From an uncultured Pelagibacteraceae bacterium (GTDB taxonomy: Bacteria > Pseudomonadota > Alphaproteobacteria > Pelagibacterales > Pelagibacteraceae), in NCBI GenBank assembly GCA_902564565.1, contig CACFBW010000003.1:21530-85529 (forward strand): a stretch of 64,000 nt of DNA, read 5' to 3'. Under the pieces are notes generated by a model. It was not told where the DNA came from and made no database searches. It worked only from the letters and a program-made list of their open reading frames with translations. Of the stretch, positions 57,902 through 64,000 are shown in pieces (positions within the stretch are counted from its first letter, which is position 1; every line of letters begins with the position of its first letter). Both the position numbers and the translations under genes were made by a program.

Positions 57902-59585
57902 CGATAATTTTGAAAGGATAGTATTAGAAAATTATGAAAATGAATTTTCATTTAAAAGGAATAAATCTAATTTAAATATTACATTCAACAGAATTGCTTT
58001 TATATTTTTTATTTTTTTAATTATCTGCATCTTATATTCAATCCGAGTTTTATATTTAGGAAATTTGCATTCTAAAATAGACACAAATTTTACCCATCCT
58101 ATTAAATCTAATTATAGAGCAAATATAATTGATAATAGCGGGAATTTTTTAGCCAAATCTGTGAGAACAATAGATATAGGAATACATCCAAATCTTGTTA
58201 TTGATAAAAAAAAACTTCTCATAAATTTAAAGTTGATTTTTCCAAATAAAAATTTCACAAAAATTAAAAAAAATCTTTATGGAAAAAAATATTTTTACCT
58301 AGAAAAAAAAATTAGCCAAGAAAAGTATGAGAAAATTCGTCTACTTGGGGAAAAATCAATTGAAGCTGAAGAAAAATTGTCAAGAGTCTACCTTCAAGAA
58401 AATTTATTCAGCCACATAATTGGTCAAATAGACAATGACAATAATGGAATTTCAGGAATTGAGAAATTTTTTGATTATGAATTAAAAACTAGAAAAGAAC
58501 CTTTGGTGTTAACAGTCGATACAGATATTCAATTTTTAATTAGAGAAGAGCTTTTAAAATTTCAAGATATTTTTAAAAACAAAGGAAGCGCAGCAATTTT
58601 GATGAATGTCAACAGTGGTAATATAATTTCAATGGTTTCTTTGCCCGATTTTAATTTAAATAAAAGAGAAGATATTAAGGATGTGAATTTTATTAATAGA
58701 GCCACAAAAGGAGTATACGAACTGGGTTCAGTTTTTAAAACGTTCACTATTGCAGCAGGAATTCATGAAAAAGAAATAGAACCAAGTACAGAGTTTAAAG
58801 ATTTACCAAAAAGTATTACATGCGCTGGAAGACCAATAAGAGAATATGACAACAAAATTTCTTCAGATTTAACAGCAGAAGAAATTTTAATAAGATCTGG
58901 AAACATCGGGTCTGTAAGAATTGCACAAAAACTAGGAATTGAAAAATTCAAATCTTTTTTAGAAAGAATTGGAATTTTAAATAAAATTGAATTTGATATC
59001 GAAGAAGTTGGTCAACCAATATCATTTAGATGGGGTAAGTGTAAACTTGCTACATCATCTTATGGACATGGAATAACTACTACACCTCTACAACTAGCAA
59101 AAGGGTATGCAATTATAACTAATGGTGGCTATGATATAAAACCAACATTAATTAAAAAAAATTACCTCGAAACCAAAGTGAAAAATAAAATTTTAGATGA
59201 CAGTGTTTCAAAGAAAATAAACCCAATTTTAAGAAAAATTGTATCTACCAAAGAAGGTACAGCAGGACTTGCTAATATAAAGGGGTATCAGGTGGGAGGG
59301 AAAACAGGGACAGCCCACAAAACTATAGAGGGTGGTTATGCAAAACAGAAAGTAAATACTTTTGCTGCTATTTTTCCAACATCTAAACCAAAATATGTTT
59401 TGATAGTTTTGCTTGATGAACCTAGGCCAAATAAAGAATATATTTATCATTATAAAGATGGCTCAGGTTTAAAGTATAAAGGAACACCTTATAATACTGC
59501 AGGATGGACATCGGTTGAAGTTGCAGGCAAAATTATAGAGAAAATTGGACCTATTTTAGCCACAAAATATATCAAAGTTAATTAA
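57894..59585 (+). CDS. ftsI: Peptidoglycan transpeptidase FtsI (PBP3)
   Basis: Cross-links septal peptidoglycan. The 563 residues have a short cytoplasmic start, one membrane helix (about 33-55), a PBP dimerisation domain (about 70-200), and the transpeptidase domain. Its active Ser279 lies in SVFK, SGN is at 335-337, and KTGT near residue 468. Length and motifs match class B PBPs. It overlaps ftsL and precedes murE by 4 bases. Confidence 0.96.
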   Translation: MSSDNFERIVLENYENEFSFKRNKSNLNITFNRIAFIFFIFLIICILYSIRVLYLGNLHSKIDTNFTHPIKSNYRANIIDNSGNFLAKSVRTIDIGIHPNLVIDKKKLLINLKLIFPNKNFTKIKKNLYGKKYFYLEKKISQEKYEKIRLLGEKSIEAEEKLSRVYLQENLFSHIIGQIDNDNNGISGIEKFFDYELKTRKEPLVLTVDTDIQFLIREELLKFQDIFKNKGSAAILMNVNSGNIISMVSLPDFNLNKREDIKDVNFINRATKGVYELGSVFKTFTIAAGIHEKEIEPSTEFKDLPKSITCAGRPIREYDNKISSDLTAEEILIRSGNIGSVRIAQKLGIEKFKSFLERIGILNKIEFDIEEVGQPISFRWGKCKLATSSYGHGITTTPLQLAKGYAIITNGGYDIKPTLIKKNYLETKVKNKILDDSVSKKINPILRKIVSTKEGTAGLANIKGYQVGGKTGTAHKTIEGGYAKQKVNTFAAIFPTSKPKYVLIVLLDEPRPNKEYIYHYKDGSGLKYKGTPYNTAGWTSVEVAGKIIEKIGPILATKYIKVN

Positions 59586-59589
59586 GCTC

Positions 59590-61911
59590 ATGTTGATAGG
59601 CAATTATTTTCAAAATGTTAATATTAAATTTAAGAACCATTTTTTTTCAGGTTTAAGCTTTGATAGTTTTTCTTGCAAAAAAAATCATATTTTTTTCGCA
59701 ATAAAAGGGAACCATTTTGATGGAAATAAATTCATTAATCATGCAGTCAAAAAAGGTGCAAGAACAATTGTATCTAGTAATAAATATGAAGGGAAAAAAA
59801 ATAATGTACTTTTTATAAAATCATCAAACGTAAGAAAATTACTCGCTGAAGTTTCATCTAAAATTTATAAAAAAAAACCTAAAAATTTAATTGCAGTTAC
59901 TGGCACAAATGGAAAATCATCAATTGTTAATTTTTATTTACAAATATTAAAATTTAATAAAAAAAAAGTTGCATCAATTGGAACTCTGGGAATTTATACA
60001 GCTTCAAAAAAAATTGAAGTTAAAAACACTACTTTAAACCCGTTAAAATTAAGTAAGCAGCTGGTAAAATTGAAAGAAAAAGGTATTGATAATTTGATAT
60101 TGGAGGCATCTAGTCATGGCCTTAAACAATGCAGATTGGATGGTTTAAAATTCAAAACAGGAATATTTACCAATTTATCTCATGATCATTTAGATTATCA
60201 TAAATCTTATAAAGATTATTTAGATTCAAAATTACACTTATTTAGAAAATTGTTAACAAAAAACTCAAATATAATTACAGATTTAGATATTCCGGAGTAC
60301 AAAAAAATTAAATCAATTGCCCTAACAAAAAAATTAAAGTTACACACAATATCTAAAAAATATGGAGACTTATCAATCATATCTCACAAGTATGTTGGTG
60401 AAAAACAACTTGTTGAAATAAAATATAAAAAAAAAACATATAATTTTGAATTAAATTTAATTGGCAAAGTTCAATTAAAGAATGTTTTAATATCAATGAT
60501 TGCCTCACACATAAGCAATATCGATTTTAAAAATATTGTAAATTTTGCTCATAAGATAAAACCTGTTTATGGTAGATTGGAAAAAGTTGGTTCAATAAAA
60601 AATAATTCTTCTGTAATATTAGATTATGCTCACACACCTGATGCATTAAAAACCTGTCTTCAAAATATAAAAGATCAATTTAAAAATAAAAAAATATCAA
60701 TTGTATTTGGTTGTGGTGGAGATAGAGATAAATTTAAAAGACCATCAATGGGGAAAATAGCAAATGAATATTGTGAAAAAATTTATTTAACTGATGATAA
60801 TCCTAGAAATGAGGATCCTAAAGAAATAAGAGCAATTATTAAGAAAAAAATTAACAAATCAAAATTATTTGATATCTCAAATAGAGGAAAAGCCATTGAT
60901 AAAGCAATACAAAATTTATTAACTGGTGAAATTTTAGTTGTAGCAGGAAAGGGTCATGAAAAAATCCAGGACTATGGAAAGTTCAAAAAATTTTTTTCAG
61001 ATAAAGAGTGCATTATTAAGTCTATTAGAAAAAAAAATAAAATTTTAAAAAATGATTTAAAATTTAATATTTTAAAAGAAACATCTCAAAACAAAAATCT
61101 TTTAATAAAAACAAAAATTAGAAAAGCTTCAATTAATTCAAAAGAAATTAAAAGGAACGATATTTTTTTTGCTATCAAAGGAAAAAACAATGATGGAAAT
61201 AAATTTGTTAGTGAAGCCTTTAAAAAAGGCGCGTGTTTAGCCGTTGTAAATAAAATTAATAAATCGGAAAAAAAATACAAGCAGATTAAAGTAAAAAATA
61301 GTTTAAATTTTTTAACAAAAAATTCAGAAATTGTTCGGCAAAATACTTCTTCCAAAATTATTGCAATAACAGGAAGTTGTGGAAAAACTTCTTTAAAGGA
61401 AATGTTAAAAGAAATTCTTAGTAAATTTGGCAAAACATCATCTTCATTAAAATCATTTAACAATAAATATGGAGTTCCACTAAGTTTATTTAACTTAAAT
61501 CCAAATCATGATTATGGGGTCTTTGAAATTGGTATGGATAAAAAAGGCGAAATTAACTTCTTATCTAAAATAATTAAACCTGATATTGGTATAATCACCA
61601 ATATTTCATATGCACATGCTAAAAATTTCAAGAATATAAAACAAATTGCAATGGCGAAGTCGGAAATAATTAACAATATTAACCAAAATGGAGTTTTAGT
61701 ATTAAATGCTGATGATGATTTTTTTCATTTACATAAAAAAATTGCCATAAAAAGAAAACTAAAGGTTCTTACTTTTGGTATGAATAAAAAGGCTAATGTT
61801 AGATTTAAATATATAAAAAAAGAAAAAAATAAATTTAAAATTTTAATAACAATAAAAATAAATATTTTTATATTTCTTGTAATTTTAAAAATTTTATTAA
61901 AAATTTATTAG
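59590..61911 (+). CDS. murE: MurE joined to MurF (first part; frame breaks inside MurF)
   Basis: The first ~480 residues are MurE, which adds meso-diaminopimelate to UDP-MurNAc-dipeptide: ATP site TGTNGKSS, carbamylated-lysine region, and the DNPRNEDP motif that marks diaminopimelate specificity. Without any stop the frame continues into MurF (about 500-765): a MurF N-terminal domain, then TGSCGKTS and FEIGMDKKGEI. The MurF part ends in a hydrophobic out-of-family tail, and its true C-terminal half is in another frame (61839-62414). A fused murE-murF gene is thus likely, with one indel or a frameshift. Confidence 0.9.
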   Translation: MLIGNYFQNVNIKFKNHFFSGLSFDSFSCKKNHIFFAIKGNHFDGNKFINHAVKKGARTIVSSNKYEGKKNNVLFIKSSNVRKLLAEVSSKIYKKKPKNLIAVTGTNGKSSIVNFYLQILKFNKKKVASIGTLGIYTASKKIEVKNTTLNPLKLSKQLVKLKEKGIDNLILEASSHGLKQCRLDGLKFKTGIFTNLSHDHLDYHKSYKDYLDSKLHLFRKLLTKNSNIITDLDIPEYKKIKSIALTKKLKLHTISKKYGDLSIISHKYVGEKQLVEIKYKKKTYNFELNLIGKVQLKNVLISMIASHISNIDFKNIVNFAHKIKPVYGRLEKVGSIKNNSSVILDYAHTPDALKTCLQNIKDQFKNKKISIVFGCGGDRDKFKRPSMGKIANEYCEKIYLTDDNPRNEDPKEIRAIIKKKINKSKLFDISNRGKAIDKAIQNLLTGEILVVAGKGHEKIQDYGKFKKFFSDKECIIKSIRKKNKILKNDLKFNILKETSQNKNLLIKTKIRKASINSKEIKRNDIFFAIKGKNNDGNKFVSEAFKKGACLAVVNKINKSEKKYKQIKVKNSLNFLTKNSEIVRQNTSSKIIAITGSCGKTSLKEMLKEILSKFGKTSSSLKSFNNKYGVPLSLFNLNPNHDYGVFEIGMDKKGEINFLSKIIKPDIGIITNISYAHAKNFKNIKQIAMAKSEIINNINQNGVLVLNADDDFFHLHKKIAIKRKLKVLTFGMNKKANVRFKYIKKEKNKFKILITIKINIFIFLVILKILLKIY

Positions 61912-62414
61912 CTACAATTACAATAATTTCTATTTTTAAAGATTCTACAAAACTAGACAAAAATATTTTTTATAACTTTAAAGTTCCAATAGGAAGAGGA
62001 GATGTTTCTAAAATAAGGTTTAAGGAAAAAAATATTTATCTAGTTGATGAAAGCTATAATTCAAATCCTTTATCCCTTAAATCGGCTATAGGAAATTTTA
62101 ATTTAATAAAAACAAATAATAAAAAGCATATGATTCTAGGAGATATGTTGGAATTAGGCAAACATTCAAAAGCTTTACATCGACAAATAACACCAGTTAT
62201 TAATTCAACCACAATAGATAAAGTTCATATATTTGGTAGTCATATAAAGGAAACCTATAGAAATGTTAGTTCAAGTAAAAAAGGTTTAATTTTAAAAGAA
62301 AGTTCACAAATAAATGATTTGATTAAAAACAAATTAAATAATAATGATTATCTAATGATCAAAGGATCTAATTCAACAGGACTTAACAAATTTACAAATC
62401 AACTGAAAAAATAA
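61839..62414 (+). CDS. murF: MurF C-terminal part in the shifted frame
   Basis: UDP-MurNAc-pentapeptide synthetase (D-Ala-D-Ala adding) C-terminal half. The frame is open from 61839 and encodes the expected NLLATIT (about 61902-61922), then FKVPIGRGDV, DESYNSNP and MILGDMLELG, the family's final domain, stopping at 62414, 3 bases before mraY. It lies one frame away from the MurF N-terminal half at 59590-61911. The frames overlap only between 61839 and 61911, so the shift must be there. An ATG at 62130 inside it is not a natural start, because domain motifs precede it. Confidence 0.85.
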   Translation, partial: NFNNNKNKYFYISCNFKNFIKNLLATITIISIFKDSTKLDKNIFYNFKVPIGRGDVSKIRFKEKNIYLVDESYNSNPLSLKSAIGNFNLIKTNNKKHMILGDMLELGKHSKALHRQITPVINSTTIDKVHIFGSHIKETYRNVSSSKKGLILKESSQINDLIKNKLNNNDYLMIKGSNSTGLNKFTNQLKK

Positions 62415-62417
62415 AAA

Positions 62418-63503
62418 ATGCTTTATAGTTTATTAACCAGTCTTGTAGATACATTTTCATTTCTTAATGTATTTAAATATTTGACTGTAAGAACAGGTCT
62501 AGCTGTTTTTACATCTATGTTTGTGGTCTTTTTAATTGGAACGCCTTTTATAAATTTTTTTTCAGCAAGAAAAATTTTAGACCCTATAAGAGAAGATGGC
62601 CCAAGTGATCATATTATTAAAAAAATTGGCACGCCAACTATGGGAGGAGCTTTAATTTTATTAGGTCTTTTTTCTGGTATTTTACTTTGGGGAGATTTAT
62701 CTAGTTATTTTGTTTGGTTTTTAATTTTTATAGTAGGCGGCTATGGTTTGTTGGGAGCTTATGATGATTACAGAAAAATAAAATATAAAAATTCTTCAGG
62801 AGTTTCATTTAAATTTAAATTTACAGTGCAAATTTTGATTGCTCTTATGGGTATAATTTTTTTAACTTATTTTTCAGATCATTCTGAACTTGAGTATTTA
62901 TATTTTCCTTTTTTTAAGAATCTAATAATTAATTTAGGATGGTTTTTTATTCCTTTTTCAGTTTTTATAATAGTTGGTTCATCAAATGCAGTAAACTTAA
63001 CAGATGGTCTTGATGGACTTGCAACAGTTCCGGTTATATTGGTTGCCAGCTGTTTTGCATTTATTAGTTATGTTACTGGAAATATAGTTTTTTCTGATTA
63101 TCTTCAAATACCATATATTGAAGGAATTGGTGAAGCTTCAGTTTTTTGTGGCTCTATAATTGGTGCTTGTATAGGTTTTTTATGGTTTAACGCACCACCC
63201 GCAAAAATTTTTATGGGGGACACGGGCTCTCTAGCTTTAGGTGGTTCTTTAGGAGCGGTAGGCATTATTACAAAACATGAAATAGTTTTAGCTATTACCG
63301 GAGGTCTCTTTGTATTAGAGGCTGTTTCAGTAATTATTCAAGTTGGATCCTATAAACTTACTGGCAAAAGAGTGTTTAAAATGGCACCTATTCACCATCA
63401 TTTTGAGAAAAAAGGATGGCCCGAGTCGACTGTTGTTATTAGGTTTTGGATAATATCAATTATATTAGCAATGATAGGTTTAGCCACTTTAAAATTCAGA
63501 TAA
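62418..63503 (+). CDS. mraY: Phospho-MurNAc-pentapeptide transferase
   Basis: Forms lipid I on undecaprenyl phosphate. The 361-residue protein has about ten membrane helices and the family motifs: GAYDDYRK, NLTDGLDGLA, FMGDTGSLALGG, and the C-terminal HHHFEKKGWPE. It follows murF by 3 bases, and its stop overlaps the murD ATG (TAATG). Confidence 0.97.
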   Translation: MLYSLLTSLVDTFSFLNVFKYLTVRTGLAVFTSMFVVFLIGTPFINFFSARKILDPIREDGPSDHIIKKIGTPTMGGALILLGLFSGILLWGDLSSYFVWFLIFIVGGYGLLGAYDDYRKIKYKNSSGVSFKFKFTVQILIALMGIIFLTYFSDHSELEYLYFPFFKNLIINLGWFFIPFSVFIIVGSSNAVNLTDGLDGLATVPVILVASCFAFISYVTGNIVFSDYLQIPYIEGIGEASVFCGSIIGACIGFLWFNAPPAKIFMGDTGSLALGGSLGAVGIITKHEIVLAITGGLFVLEAVSVIIQVGSYKLTGKRVFKMAPIHHHFEKKGWPESTVVIRFWIISIILAMIGLATLKFR

Positions 63504-64000
63504 TGTTTAAAAAAAAAAAAATTTTTTTAAAAAAAAAAATTTTAATTTATGGTTTAGGAAAAACTGGAATATCTAGCTATATTTTTTTAAAAAAAAATAA
63601 TGAAGTTTTTATTTTTGATGATAACAAAAAAACTTCAATTAATAAAAAAAATATTTTTAAAAGTCATTTTGATTATATTTTAATAAGCCCTGGTATAAAT
63701 ATTAAAAAATGCCTTCTTAAAAATTATATTAAAAAAAATTCAAAGAAAATTATTACAGATTTTGATGTTTTTTATAGCCACTATTATAAAAATATAAATA
63801 TATCAATTACCGGAACAAATGGCAAATCAACAACAGCAAAAATTTTGTTTCATATTTTAAAAGATCAAAAAAAAGATGTTAGACTTGTGGGCAATATTGG
63901 AAATGCAATTCTAAATGAAAAAAGAATTTCTAATAAAACTATTTTTATTATAGAGGCTTCATCATATCAAATTGAATATAGTAATAATTTTAATGCGAAT
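63503..64000 (+). CDS. murD: UDP-MurNAc-alanine--D-glutamate ligase, N-terminal part
   Basis: The ATG at 63503 overlaps the mraY stop and opens a frame that runs to the window edge (166 codons). MurD adds D-glutamate to UDP-MurNAc-alanine. The Rossmann-like YGLGKTG is at residues 20-26, the ATP site TGTNGKST is in the second half, followed by LVGNIGNA and a final EASSYQ. The first codons lie in a remarkable run of 13 A, 7 T and 11 A. The C-terminal part is outside. Confidence 0.93.
   Translation, partial: MFKKKKIFLKKKILIYGLGKTGISSYIFLKKNNEVFIFDDNKKTSINKKNIFKSHFDYILISPGINIKKCLLKNYIKKNSKKIITDFDVFYSHYYKNINISITGTNGKSTTAKILFHILKDQKKDVRLVGNIGNAILNEKRISNKTIFIIEASSYQIEYSNNFNAN
63509..63539. repeat. 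A13-T7-A11 homopolymer block in the start of murD
   Basis: Thirteen A (63509-63521), seven T (63522-63528) and eleven A (63529-63539) occur in the first 13 codons of murD. The frame is correct as given. Such runs are prone to slippage by polymerases and to sequencing error. Confidence 0.85.

Noticed and set aside
61086..61463. Minus-strand ORF of 125 codons
   Set aside because: It is antisense to the MurF N-terminal domain with its TGSCGKTS motif.
62130..62414. Separate small gene starting at 62130
   Set aside because: MurF motifs continue upstream of its ATG in the same frame (DESYNSNP and further), so it is the MurF C-terminus and not an independent gene.

Overview
The window is a gene-dense, strongly AT-rich stretch of a small alphaproteobacterial genome. 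It fits best with the SAR11 (Pelagibacterales) type. The evidence is the GcrA and CcrM cell-cycle regulators, alphaproteobacterial neighbourhoods (ffs-dnaX-ybaB-recR, rnhB-ccrM, yqeY-dnaG-rpoD, amidase-rnpB-mraZ), a complete bc1 complex, NDUFA9-, NDUFAF7- and ELM1-like proteins, and extreme compaction. Species cannot be read from the sequence alone. I see no insertion sequence, prophage, CRISPR array or other mobile DNA; this is core genome.

Layout: 1-3.2 kb (minus) carries rnd-kdsD-lptC-lptB-aroA (lipopolysaccharide and shikimate). 3.2-8.5 kb has an NDUFA9-like protein, gcrA, an ABC-2 permease with argD-argF, and a membrane-anchored cytochrome c. 8.6-12.9 kb holds kdsB-pheA, the SRP RNA and dnaX-ybaB-recR. 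12.9-15.4 kb (minus) holds UDG-rnhB-ccrM. 15.4-19.3 kb has a TPR protein, ispE, tRNA-Gln and cca. 19.3-21.1 kb (minus) is trmL-hemF-greA. 21.1-23.7 kb is petABC. 23.7-29.7 kb (minus) is lgt-midA-pgeF-prs-rplY-pth-ychF. 29.7-33.3 kb has ubiK, a MarR/response-regulator/histidine-kinase operon and ilvE. 33.3-39 kb (minus) is uvrB-SDR-folB-uvrC-pgsA. 39-42.8 kb has an aminotransferase, trxB, an ELM1-like protein and a 2OG-Fe(II) oxygenase. 42.8-47.2 kb (minus) is carA-carB. 47.3-51.7 kb is yqeY-dnaG-rpoD and two tRNAs. 51.7-53.8 kb has mlaA-mlaC and an amidase. 53.9-64 kb has RNase P RNA and a division and cell-wall cluster: mraZ, a 62-residue ORF, ftsZ, rsmH, ftsL, ftsI, murE-murF, mraY, murD.

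No exotic new system is evident. The most interesting signals lie in cell-cycle control and the division cluster. The ccrM promoter has a GANTC site in its spacer and another touching its -10 box. The mraZ promoter carries three 10-bp-phased MraZ-type boxes over its -10 and start. ftsZ sits almost at the head of the cluster behind an unrecognised, translationally coupled 62-residue ORF. Nested inverted repeats surround the rsmH start. murE and murF share one ORF that breaks by one frame inside murF.

Compaction is a second theme. Four convergent gene pairs share stop codons through identical 4-bp overlaps, a tRNA begins one base after rpoD, and cca starts three bases after a tRNA CCA end. DnaG and the uracil-DNA glycosylase have lost most of the cysteine or histidine metal ligands typical of their families.
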